Assembly: GCA_964452085.1 (NCBI GenBank)
Contig: CAYVKL010000004.1
Span: 124,001-188,000, forward strand
Reading direction: 5' to 3'
Origin: Methanobacterium sp964452085
GTDB taxonomy: Archaea; Methanobacteriota; Methanobacteria; Methanobacteriales; Methanobacteriaceae
Length of the DNA: 64,000 nt
The notes under the pieces are model-generated. The model ran no database searches, was not told the DNA's origin, and was given only the letters and a program-made list of their open reading frames with translations. The position numbers and the translations under genes were made by a program. Numbering within the stretch: the stretch's first letter is position 1; the number at the start of each line of letters is the position of its first letter. Below are positions 16,866 through 25,245 of this stretch, one piece after another.

Positions 16866-17271
16866 AAGAATTGAAGGTGTTAAAGAGTGTTTACTCGCTA
16901 CTATGGATGGAATGCCCATGGGTGACATGGACCCTGACTCATCCCTCATCAGCGCTGCAAGTGCAGCTGCTCTGGGTTCAGTGGGGGAAGTGATGAACAG
17001 TCTCGAATACGGATCCTTGGAACAGTTAATCGTTGAAACAGATTACGGCAGAGTACTCATGGAAGAAATGGGGAATGAATACGCTCTAATCGTCATTGCC
17101 AGTAACGATGCCAACATTGGCATGATCCGAATAATGCTTAAAAGAGCATTAGGAGAATGCGAAGGAAGGCTCAGAGCCCTTAAAGAAGAGAGTTTATACC
17201 CTGTTGATGATTCTTTACGAGAATATCGTGTTGAAGAGCCTGTTGAGGAATATGAACCTATAAAAAGATAG
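16822..17271 (+). CDS. Roadblock/LC7-domain protein 1
   Basis: 149 residues. N-terminal helix then CLLATMDGMPMGDMDPDSSL, ISAASAAALGSVGEVM and a strand LEQLIVETDYGRVLMEEMG, the standard roadblock order; LIVIASNDANIGMIRIML is the last strand-helix. The C-terminal 30 residues are acidic and extended. The start lies inside the GTPase gene after GGAGGG, so the two are translationally coupled. Homologues such as MglB bind and regulate small GTPases as dimers. Confidence 0.82.
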   Translation: MEDKQNFKEIIKSIERIEGVKECLLATMDGMPMGDMDPDSSLISAASAAALGSVGEVMNSLEYGSLEQLIVETDYGRVLMEEMGNEYALIVIASNDANIGMIRIMLKRALGECEGRLRALKEESLYPVDDSLREYRVEEPVEEYEPIKR

Positions 17272-17331
17272 AGGATTATTGGCCCCGCAATGTGTTAATG
17301 AGTGAGTTGAAAATCTGGAGGTGCATAAAAA

Positions 17332-17703
17332 ATGAATATAAATAAGTTAAACGGAGCTGTTGATGAATTAAAGGAAGGTTTGAGAACATCTTTACTGGCA
17401 ACTGATATATGGGCTGTTGAAGATGGTATGTCACTAGCTGGTTTTAACCCACAACCTGAAGCTACTGCCCTATTTAACAGAATCACAGCAGATATGAACG
17501 AAGCACTGGAAGGATCTGGATTCCCAGCTCTGGGAAGATATTATTTACTGGATCTGGTTGATGGAAACAAAGTATTCGTAATTCCCATGGGAAAATATCA
17601 ATGGGGAATACTAGTTGATAGTAATGCCCAGCTAGGCCTCATATTGAATGTTTTACTCCCTAAAGTAGTAGACAAATTTGAAGAAGCACTGGTTGAAGAT
17701 TAA
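17332..17703 (+). CDS. Roadblock-like protein 2
   Basis: 123 residues with a roadblock-like pattern: an N-terminal helix LNGAVDELKEGL, strand SLLATDIWAVEDGMSLAGF, helix ALFNRITADMNEAL, strand YYLLDLVDGNKVFVIPMG, strand YQWGILVDSNAQLGLIL and a last helix. GGAGG precedes the ATG. It differs from its neighbour enough that the two are unlikely to be recent duplicates. Probable dimer-forming partner of the GTPase or of roadblock 1. Confidence 0.7.
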   Translation: MNINKLNGAVDELKEGLRTSLLATDIWAVEDGMSLAGFNPQPEATALFNRITADMNEALEGSGFPALGRYYLLDLVDGNKVFVIPMGKYQWGILVDSNAQLGLILNVLLPKVVDKFEEALVED

Positions 17704-17774
17704 ATGATTTAAATGCATAAAAATAAGAAAAATTGGGCTAATACTTCCAAAAAGATTATAGGAGGTAAAAAAGT

Positions 17775-17978
17775 ATGGGAGATAAACTAGTGGAAATTAT
17801 TGAGATTGTCAGTGAAAAAGCAGGAACCTCCGGCAGAATGACCCTTGCTGAGAAAACTGGGATCACCCGAACCAAAGCCGCAAAAATTGAAGACACTCCT
17901 GAAAACGTATCCAAACTAAAGGATGAAGCCAGTTCCATAATCGGGGAGAGCATTGATAAATATTTAAGGAAATGGTAG
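17775..17978 (+). CDS. Small helical protein of the GTPase cluster
   Basis: 67 residues, strong ribosome site GGAGG. The pattern GRMTLAEKTGITRTKAAKI could be a small helix-turn-helix (LAEKTGI-x-RTKA) and the rest is amphipathic helix ending DKYLRKW. No family recognised. Position between roadblock genes suggests a role in the same system, possibly as an adaptor or DNA-binding output. Confidence 0.6.
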   Translation: MGDKLVEIIEIVSEKAGTSGRMTLAEKTGITRTKAAKIEDTPENVSKLKDEASSIIGESIDKYLRKW

Positions 17979-18132
17979 TCTGATCTCCATTAATCAACGC
18001 TGGTCGGTTTTAATACAATTAACCCCAAAACGAATTCAGTAAACTTCATCATTAAAGAATATTCATGACAAAACTTCTAAAATCGAAAATTAATCCATAA
18101 TCAGTATTAATAAATTTTATACCGGTGAAAAT

Positions 18133-19275
18133 TTGGAACTAAGCAAAGTTAAACCTTCTAAAATATACGATCAAAATGAAGTAACCTTCAAAAGTCTACT
18201 GAAACAGATATTAAAAACTAAATTCAACGGGTTTATAAGAATTACTACCAGCAGCACTAATGAAGGGTTCATTTTATTCAAAGAAGGGAAAGGAATTGCT
18301 GCATCATATTCAAGGTATTTTAAAAATTTCGTCCTTGATGATGAATTTTTTAAAGAAGATGCTCTGCGGAAAATTGAACACAACGCCCAGAAATCATATA
18401 TAATCGAAGTTTATGAACTCACCACCTCACAAATTGATTATGCCATTGAATTTAATGAAAAATATGTATTAGAAAACGATTACTTATCACGATACCTTAA
18501 AAAACCAAAAAAGAAAGTAAAACCAGAGAAAGCCAATGGCGATGTTCTTTATAAAATCTATGGAGATACTGATTTAATTAAAAAAAATGTTGAGGATAAA
18601 CATCAGGTGAAAAAAGAAGTTTCTTCTAAAACGAATATTTTAACTGATGAAATAAATTCAAAAGATGAATTAAATGTGGCCAGTATATTGAAAGAAGAAC
18701 ATTCAAGTGAAAATTTCGATTCATCTTTAGAGATTCTAGATTCTGAGAGAACTGAAAATTTCAATGACTCTAACCAATACAATGAACTTTTAACCATAGA
18801 AAAACCTCTAAAAACAACAGTTGATCAATCCAATAATATTAAAACTCTAATTAAAGCCATTAAAGGATCACAGGGAAAAAGAAAAAAAGAAAATCCCCCT
18901 GTGAAAACTTCTACAACACAGAAAAGTATGGAAGAATTGAAGCTACTTCTCAGTAGCTTGAATAGTAATGAAATTGAGATGCTTGAATTAAATATCATGA
19001 ATAACATTAAAAAAGCGATTTTACATATTCCCAAAATCAAGGAAAAATCGGTTAACATTTCAATTGACAGGGAAAACGGTCTTATGGGCAGTGTAAACAT
19101 TGAAGCAGAATATACTAATAGAGGATTTTTGGATTTGATAACCAAATCATCTAAGGATGATATCTATTACTTGGAGGATACAATATATGAAAACGCCCAG
19201 ATGGCATTAATTAACGCTTTCGGGAATTTTAATGAGGTTATAGATTATTTCGACATATCAATAAAGGTAATTTAA
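18133..19275 (+). CDS. DUF2226-like cytoplasmic protein of the GTPase cluster
   Basis: 380 residues from TTG, with GGTGAA just upstream. Residues about 1-130 form a compact domain (FKSLLKQILKTKFNGFIRI, EGFILFKEGKGIAASYSR) recalling DUF2226/DUF4388-type domains. Residues about 130-270 are low-complexity, charged and probably disordered. The last about 110 residues (ELKLLLSSLNSNEIEMLEL to the end) form a second domain. No membrane segment. Likely the large scaffold or effector of the cluster; no biochemical role is known. Confidence 0.65.
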   Translation: MELSKVKPSKIYDQNEVTFKSLLKQILKTKFNGFIRITTSSTNEGFILFKEGKGIAASYSRYFKNFVLDDEFFKEDALRKIEHNAQKSYIIEVYELTTSQIDYAIEFNEKYVLENDYLSRYLKKPKKKVKPEKANGDVLYKIYGDTDLIKKNVEDKHQVKKEVSSKTNILTDEINSKDELNVASILKEEHSSENFDSSLEILDSERTENFNDSNQYNELLTIEKPLKTTVDQSNNIKTLIKAIKGSQGKRKKENPPVKTSTTQKSMEELKLLLSSLNSNEIEMLELNIMNNIKKAILHIPKIKEKSVNISIDRENGLMGSVNIEAEYTNRGFLDLITKSSKDDIYYLEDTIYENAQMALINAFGNFNEVIDYFDISIKVI

Positions 19276-19309
19276 AAAAAAACTACTTTGAGGTTTAGAA
19301 GGAAATTTT

Positions 19310-19666
19310 ATGGATAATCAAAACATTAATGTTTATCTTAAAGAACTGGTTAAAAGCCCCCTTAATAATATAAACGGTGCTCTTGTTTTACATAAAAATG
19401 GACAATTGGTTAATTCCATTCTACCGGAAGAAATAGAAGATGATAAAATATCACTAATTGGAACTATTTTGGTGGGTTCATGTCAACGTGCCTGTGATGA
19501 ACTTAACAGGGGAAATCTTAAGCATTTAATGGTAGGGGGAGATTTTGGAAAAATAATCTTCATCCATCGAGGCAATGATGAATTTTTAGGAGCTTTAGTA
19601 CCTTTCGAAGCCAAATATGATGAAGTTTTAAATGAACTGGAAATGGTGGACGTTTTAATCAAATGA
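19310..19666 (+). CDS. Roadblock/LC7-domain protein 3
   Basis: 118 residues: helix YLKELVKSPLNNINGALVLH, GQLVNSILPEEIEDDKI, helix LIGTILVGSCQRACDELN, strand LKHLMVGGDFGKIIFIHRG and LGALVPFEAKYDEVLNEL. This is the roadblock fold. Ribosome site AGGA lies upstream and the gene closes the cluster; the next gene is convergent with a 13-bp gap. Confidence 0.75.
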   Translation: MDNQNINVYLKELVKSPLNNINGALVLHKNGQLVNSILPEEIEDDKISLIGTILVGSCQRACDELNRGNLKHLMVGGDFGKIIFIHRGNDEFLGALVPFEAKYDEVLNELEMVDVLIK

Positions 19667-19679
19667 TAAAATTTCCAAG

Positions 19680-20390
19680 TTATCTTTCAGGACCTATTTC
19701 AGCCAATCTCTCTTTATTCTCAATGTATCTGGATGCAATAGTTTCTAGACCCTCTTTGGAATGTATATCATGTATACCGTCAAATAAAATTTCAGCACCT
19801 TCAAATACTAGTTTGAAATTAGGATTAGCTCGTGCATACTCAGTGATTGTCTCATGATGAGTTATGCCTGTTTCTTGTATGGTTTCATCAATTCTTATGG
19901 CAAGTGAATCCATCTGCATCTTACTTTCAAGGGGCATTCTACAGGGCATGTAATGTGAGATAAATTTATGACATTGATAAGCTGGGAAAAAATGCATTGC
20001 ACCATAATCATCTTCTAAACTACCATAAGGAGTCCTTATATCTGTTCTGATACCAATAATAAATTTACCCATTAATTTCCCGTAAGATGATTCAACAACT
20101 ACACCCTCATCCAGGGGTTCATCTAAATTTGCTAAAATAACATCACTAGTTGGTAGTAAAAGACCCATATCAAGGAAATAAATTACATTTAAAACCGCTG
20201 AACTTATCTCACTTTCAGGAAGGTTCCCAGAAAACGCTTCTTTTAAATTTCCAAATTCAAACCCATCTCTTTGGGGAAAATTAGTTTTATAACCTAAATG
20301 TTCCAGCCTATCCACTAAGGCTGAATTAAAGAAAGTTTCACGAGCATTGAATAATGCCGCAGCAGGGTATATTACAATATTTTCTGACAT
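19680..20390 (-). CDS. Nucleoside 2-deoxyribosyltransferase-like protein
   Basis: 236 residues from the ATG at 20390, preceded by GGAT. An upstream ATG at 20441 would add an isoleucine run and is not supported. The N-terminus IVIYPAAALFNARETFFN and YKTNFPQRDGFEFGNL, followed by DVILANLDEP and a GIRTDIRT block, match the nucleoside 2-deoxyribosyltransferase family, which moves or releases bases from (deoxy)nucleosides; the Glu/Asp nucleophile sits in this strand set. Possible roles are nucleobase salvage or removal of damaged nucleotides. Single gene, convergent with the GTPase cluster. Confidence 0.7.
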   Translation of the reverse strand: MSENIVIYPAAALFNARETFFNSALVDRLEHLGYKTNFPQRDGFEFGNLKEAFSGNLPESEISSAVLNVIYFLDMGLLLPTSDVILANLDEPLDEGVVVESSYGKLMGKFIIGIRTDIRTPYGSLEDDYGAMHFFPAYQCHKFISHYMPCRMPLESKMQMDSLAIRIDETIQETGITHHETITEYARANPNFKLVFEGAEILFDGIHDIHSKEGLETIASRYIENKERLAEIGPER

Positions 20391-20587
20391 AAATCCAACT
20401 ATTAATTTTTTAATTATAATGATTATTATGATTCTTAACACGTTTACATTTATTTATTATGACCTTTTTTATGCTTAAAATTAATTACTCAAGCAAAGGG
20501 GACTTGATTTATTAATATTAAAATCCATATTAATAAGTGAAAAATGGGAAAAAAGCAATTAGTGAAGATTTAAGGATTTGATTTGCA

Positions 20588-20926
20588 ATGAAATTCTATG
20601 ATGAAGATAAATCCGGTAAATTACGATTTCAATTGGAAAAGGAAATCATAGATTGGCCTGATATTTCCACCAAAAAAATGTTCGGCTGCCCCTGTTACAT
20701 GGTAAATAAGAAAATGTTTGCCTTCTTAGTAACCAACGGAGTGGTTATAATCAAACTAAGGGATGAGGAAAAAAAAGATCTTCAACAAATCACCGCAACA
20801 GAATATTTCCAGACAGACACCAGAACCATAAAAAAATGGACCAAAATTCCTGTAAAAAGTGAAAATGATCTGGAAAAAATATTACCATTCATTAAAATGA
20901 GTTACAATTCAGTGCTAAATGGTTAA
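20588..20926 (+). CDS. TfoX N-terminal domain-like protein
   Basis: 112 residues. KKMFGCPCYMVNKKMFAFL followed by VVIIKLRDEE and the C-terminal helix FIKMSYNSVL match the TfoX N-terminal domain. In bacteria the domain is part of the competence regulator Sxy/TfoX; stand-alone archaeal forms have no known role. Start at ATG 20588. No neighbours of related function. Confidence 0.7.
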   Translation: MKFYDEDKSGKLRFQLEKEIIDWPDISTKKMFGCPCYMVNKKMFAFLVTNGVVIIKLRDEEKKDLQQITATEYFQTDTRTIKKWTKIPVKSENDLEKILPFIKMSYNSVLNG

Positions 20927-20965
20927 GTTTAAAATCAACTATATTTCTTGAAACGGAACTAAAAT

Positions 20966-21424
20966 ATGGTTAAAAAAAGTAAATCCACAGTTGCCGAGTA
21001 TATTGATGACCGTCTCATTAAAAGGCTTAGAATCTATCTAGGTATCATGGCAATCATGTTAGTGGTGATCATATCCGAAATTATATTGGGCAACTTCAGC
21101 ATTGCCTGGGCCCTGGGTGGGATACTGGTTGGTCTGGGAGTTGGAGTCCTTATTAGTCGCATGTATCGATTGAGCTGGGATGAAGAAACCAACAATGTAA
21201 TTGGCCGAATAGACTGGATTGGGGCTATTATTCTTATAATTTATCTTATTTTCGTTTTCAGCAGAACCTATTATCTGAGCTACTGGGTGCAGGGAACACC
21301 CTTACTGGCTTTAGTCTTCAGTATCACCGCTGGCACTATGCTGGGTAGGGTGATGAGTACTGAACATGGTATTAAAAAAATCTTAACTGCATTGAACCTA
21401 CAGGATAAAATAAAAATTTCATAA
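20966..21424 (+). CDS. Membrane protein of unknown function, about four helices
   Basis: 152 residues. A basic N-terminus (VKKSKSTVAEYIDDRLIKR) is followed by helices near 25-45, 49-67, 88-106 and 116-132, with a glycine-rich pair ALGGILVGLGVGVLISRMY. No motif suggests transport or enzymatic activity. GGA-type ribosome site 9 nt before the ATG; follows the TfoX-like gene by 39 bp and may be cotranscribed. Confidence 0.65.
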   Translation: MVKKSKSTVAEYIDDRLIKRLRIYLGIMAIMLVVIISEIILGNFSIAWALGGILVGLGVGVLISRMYRLSWDEETNNVIGRIDWIGAIILIIYLIFVFSRTYYLSYWVQGTPLLALVFSITAGTMLGRVMSTEHGIKKILTALNLQDKIKIS

Positions 21425-21536
21425 ACAAAGAAAAAGAACATAAATTTCAAAAAAAAGAATAATTGGAAATTATAGATAATAATTAATGGGAATAACAGTT
21501 AGATTATCATCATAAATTATAAAGGGGTTTTATACA

Positions 21537-22220
21537 ATGTTGGATTTTGGTTTAACCGACAATAAAGATATGGAAAACTATGAAACTAAATTTTTAAATG
21601 AACTCAAGCCTGGAGATGAAATTTCTGGTGAAATTGTCATTGGAGATTTCAAAAAAGTTCCAATGGGCAAAAGAGAAGTAGCAGAATTCTTTATTATAAT
21701 AAGTGATATTAAAAATAATTTGAAATGGGTTTGTGAATTCACCACCCCCTATTATCCTGAAACTGACAATATCTATGGTGAAAATGGTGGATTATTCTAC
21801 ACATTCATTGACAGTTTAAACCATGAGGTAAATAAAACCCCCCTTAACTGGCAGGATAATTATTCAGTTAATTTCAGCAGATTCCGTAAAACAGTTAACC
21901 ATTCCGTTTCAAGCATCACTATACATGCAGTTCAACCCACCAATAAACTTGCCAAAACTGTTAATATTCTGGTTATTGGAGCTGAGGTTAAAAGTACATC
22001 TGAAAAAAGTGTTACATCTACAATTTATGACCTGGCACAAAAGGACTCTGTAATCCTTATGGCTTATGCCCATCTGCGCAATAAAGGAGATAGAATAACA
22101 TTGAAGAATATGTCTTTTGAACTGAAAACATTCTTAGACGATGGGAAGATAACCCAAGCAGCCTATCAGATGGCACTGAGTGAATTGAAAAAGTTAAAAC
22201 CATCAGTTGATATTCAGTAA
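21537..22220 (+). CDS. Unrecognised soluble protein
   Basis: 227 residues, no signal or membrane helix. The first about 150 residues alternate strand-like segments (DEISGEIVIGDFKKV, AEFFIIISDIKNNLKWVCEF, KTVNILVIGAEV), compatible with an OB-like beta barrel, and the last about 60 residues are helical (YDLAQKDSVILMAYAHLRNK to the end). GGGG lies upstream of the ATG. No family recognised; nucleic-acid binding is only a structural guess. Confidence 0.55.
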   Translation: MLDFGLTDNKDMENYETKFLNELKPGDEISGEIVIGDFKKVPMGKREVAEFFIIISDIKNNLKWVCEFTTPYYPETDNIYGENGGLFYTFIDSLNHEVNKTPLNWQDNYSVNFSRFRKTVNHSVSSITIHAVQPTNKLAKTVNILVIGAEVKSTSEKSVTSTIYDLAQKDSVILMAYAHLRNKGDRITLKNMSFELKTFLDDGKITQAAYQMALSELKKLKPSVDIQ

Positions 22221-22294
22221 CTAACTTTTTTTCTTTTAAATTTCTTAAAAAAAAATAATTTCATAATAGCAGCCAAGTGAGTCAAAAATCTAGT

Positions 22295-23794
22295 TTAACT
22301 GAAACTATATAGTAAAATATAAAGATTAATAATAATCCAGAGTACTGTTGATATTATTGATAGGAATATTATAAGTATAACCAGGATCAATGATGGGCGC
22401 TTAGCATACTTTATGTTACCCCCACATTCACAGTTCAGGTCAAAACCATCTGGATTTTCACCTGGCGAAAGTTCATAGTTACTTTTACATTTATCACAGA
22501 CTAATACTCCATTTTTTCTATAGTCAAATCTTTTTCTTACGTATATTGCTATTAATCCACCCATAATTACTACAAGATCATCCAAGATTAAACCCAATAC
22601 AACTAATGTAATATTTTCTATAAAACCGAAATACCCGTTGATTATTATAGTTAATATTCCACCTAACAAACCTGCAACGGCGCTATTAATAATACCATCT
22701 TTGTAGCTTCCTTTAGCTATTAAACTGGTGATGAAACCAGATATGATTACAAAAATTAGATATGTGGATAAAAAATAGATAATTGCCCCAATAAGAATTG
22801 CAAAAATCCTTAGACCTATGTTTGAACTTTTATCAGAATCTGTGACTAATATTTCTTTTAAAGTTCTGCCAGCTTTCCATTGTAGATATTTCCTTAAAAT
22901 GAATGGCCTTATGGATATGGCGATTAATCCCCCAATAAGGCCTATAATTACATAAATGATGATTAAACTAAATACAACCGCTTCCATGTAATACAGGGAT
23001 ATCTTAAGATATTCCACGTACCCTGTTGAAAGAAAAACAAATATTCCCCCTAATAAACCGGCCCCTGCACTATTGAAAATCCCATCCTGGTTGTTCCCAC
23101 CAGCTATAAATCCGGTTATGAAACCAGCAATAAGTACAGAAGAAAGTAAATATACTTCAAATGGTTCCTGAAGAACTAATCCAACTATAAAAATTAGTAC
23201 TGCCCCAATTTCAATTGCAATAATCCTCTTCCAGATATTGGAATTTGAATTCAATTCTTCATACTTTTTTATTGATTTGATTGATGTTTCACCTTTAGAT
23301 GATTCTTTATATTCGAGTTTACCCCCACATTCACACTCTGAAAAATCACCGGCAGTCTCTCCATTAATAAGATAATAATACCCTCCACATTTCTTACACT
23401 TTAAAAACCCATTATCTTCCGTTTTAGGTTTCATATCTGATTCCCGTAATTTATTAATTTGTTTAGCGATTAATATCCCAGTAATACCTCCAAATCCTCC
23501 TGAAATTAAACAAACAATCCATAATAGAATAGTTTCAATGGGTTGAGTAAAAAACATGGTAGGGTAAATGAATGTAACTAAAACTATTAAAAAAAGTCCC
23601 GAAGCAATAGCAGATGAGATCAATCCATTTATAGCTCCATCAAGATAATTATCTGCAATTATTAAACCGGCCACCAATCCACCAATAATACCTACAAATA
23701 AAACATCTAAAAAGGTTAATAATAATATTGAAACCAGAGCCCCAACTATGATGGCTTTTAAGTTCAATTTTAAACCCTTTACTTCCAACTTCAA
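22295..23794 (-). CDS. Membrane protein with triple glycine-rich repeat and two zinc ribbons
   Basis: 499 residues, about 12 membrane helices. Three related membrane blocks are visible: GGLVAGLIIADNYLDGAING, AGFITGFIAGGNNQDGIFNS and SGFITSLIAKGSYKDGIINS, each followed by helix-breaking glycines, as in DUF5518-type proteins. Between them lie zinc ribbons CKKCGGYYYLINGE...CECGG (about 133-160) and CDKCKSNYELSPGE...CECGG (about 432-460). The same ribbon occurs in the proteins at 28339 and 44237. Start is TTG at 23794 after GGAGG; a TTG nine codons later is an alternative. Function unknown. Confidence 0.7.
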   Translation of the reverse strand: MKLEVKGLKLNLKAIIVGALVSILLLTFLDVLFVGIIGGLVAGLIIADNYLDGAINGLISSAIASGLFLIVLVTFIYPTMFFTQPIETILLWIVCLISGGFGGITGILIAKQINKLRESDMKPKTEDNGFLKCKKCGGYYYLINGETAGDFSECECGGKLEYKESSKGETSIKSIKKYEELNSNSNIWKRIIAIEIGAVLIFIVGLVLQEPFEVYLLSSVLIAGFITGFIAGGNNQDGIFNSAGAGLLGGIFVFLSTGYVEYLKISLYYMEAVVFSLIIIYVIIGLIGGLIAISIRPFILRKYLQWKAGRTLKEILVTDSDKSSNIGLRIFAILIGAIIYFLSTYLIFVIISGFITSLIAKGSYKDGIINSAVAGLLGGILTIIINGYFGFIENITLVVLGLILDDLVVIMGGLIAIYVRKRFDYRKNGVLVCDKCKSNYELSPGENPDGFDLNCECGGNIKYAKRPSLILVILIIFLSIISTVLWIIINLYILLYSFS

Positions 23795-24053
23795 GGATAT
23801 ATAACCTCCAATAATAAAAAATTCAAATATTAGATTAATAATACTTTTTTGCTATTACTTATAAATTTTTATTTAATTACCTGTTTTATTTGTTGATTCT
23901 TGATTTGTGAGGACATTTAACAATAATTTAAGTGTTCCATTGAATGAAATATCTTAATAATGAGATAATTATGATAGATTTAATTAGATATTTGCACAAA
24001 ATACATGTAATAATCCAAAAATTATTATAAATCATGTGGGGGATTTTATTCTT

Positions 24054-24713
24054 ATGAATATCCAAAAAGGAAGTATATTTCGTCCAGAAAAAGATTATTA
24101 TAAAGCAGCAGGTATTATTTTAATAATTGCAACAGTCCAGTTTTTCATGGCTGTTAACCTGGCAGAAACTCAGTATCCGGGTTACAGTGTTTCTCAGGAT
24201 ACTCTCAGTGCTCTGGGTGGAACTTTACCACCAGTGGAACCCTCTGCCACTATCTTCAACATCAGTGTAATTTTACTGGGAATCCTTTCCCTGGCATCGG
24301 TTTATCTCATACTTAAAAGTGGAGGTTGCCGCCTTTTCTCAGCTTGCCTCCTTCTCAGTGCGGTTGGTGCTATTGGAGTTGGTTTATTCCCTATTTATGC
24401 GGGAGTTGCCCATAGTTATTTCACATTCATAACTTTCTTCTTTGGAAGTCTAGCAGTCATATTCTCCTATCGTCTTGGATTAAACATTCCGATGGTAATA
24501 GTGTCAATGATCCTTGGTTTAATGACTCTCATCCTCATTATTGGCAATTTAGTTTTTGGTTTTAACAATCCTTTAATGAATTTTCTGGGCATAGGGGGTA
24601 CAGAACGTTTTGTAGCATATCCTGTACTACTATATATGATTGCCCTGGGAGGATACCTAACCAGCCGTGGAAAGGATTGGGTGAGAATAAGGTTCACAGA
24701 TGGATACTTTTAA
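24054..24713 (+). CDS. DUF998-family membrane protein
   Basis: 219 residues with about six membrane helices. The signature at the first loop, YPGYSVSQDTLSALGG, is typical of DUF998, together with GLFPIYAGVAHSYF. The ATG at 24054 is chosen because the upstream GTG at 24036 lies within the GGGGGA ribosome site itself. Function of the family is unknown. Confidence 0.75.
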   Translation: MNIQKGSIFRPEKDYYKAAGIILIIATVQFFMAVNLAETQYPGYSVSQDTLSALGGTLPPVEPSATIFNISVILLGILSLASVYLILKSGGCRLFSACLLLSAVGAIGVGLFPIYAGVAHSYFTFITFFFGSLAVIFSYRLGLNIPMVIVSMILGLMTLILIIGNLVFGFNNPLMNFLGIGGTERFVAYPVLLYMIALGGYLTSRGKDWVRIRFTDGYF

Positions 24714-24946
24714 AAACAAATTTAAAAGCCAATCCTCCATTTATTTTTTTCATTAAAAAAAACCACAACTTTATATTCTCTCCCACCAAATAATATAATA
24801 TAGAATTTTTTATTTATCTTTTCAAAAGCGAGATAATTATTTTAAAAAAGTTTTAAACTGTTATTTGCAGTATAATCACTGCTGCTTTTATTATTAATAA
24901 TAATTAGTGGATTATTTAATTTAATGGAAATTTATGGAGGATTAAT

Positions 24947-25216
24947 ATGCTTAACACCACAACACACACCAACCCCAATAAAATGACTTTACAACCTCAG
25001 TTACTTAAAAAGGAACAGTTGAATATATTAAATAAAATAATAATGCCTTTACTAAATAGACAGGGCATTGAACTTAAAGATGTGGGTGAATCTTTCAAGT
25101 CACTCTTACATCCATTGAGACTTGAGAAAATTCAAGAGCATCGCCCATTCTATATTATTCTTAAAAATAATTCTTATTACAGCAAAAAACCGGTTAGGGT
25201 TTTAATTAAGACCTAA
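24947..25216 (+). CDS. Small protein of unknown function
   Basis: 89 residues after an excellent ribosome site (GGAGG, 6 nt). Mostly helical with LLKKEQLNILNKIIMPLLNR and a basic C-terminal end; no signal or cysteines. No family recognised. It is convergent with the HATPase-GNAT gene. Confidence 0.6.
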   Translation: MLNTTTHTNPNKMTLQPQLLKKEQLNILNKIIMPLLNRQGIELKDVGESFKSLLHPLRLEKIQEHRPFYIILKNNSYYSKKPVRVLIKT

Positions 25217-25245
25217 AACCCATATATCTAATTTTTTTAAATGAT

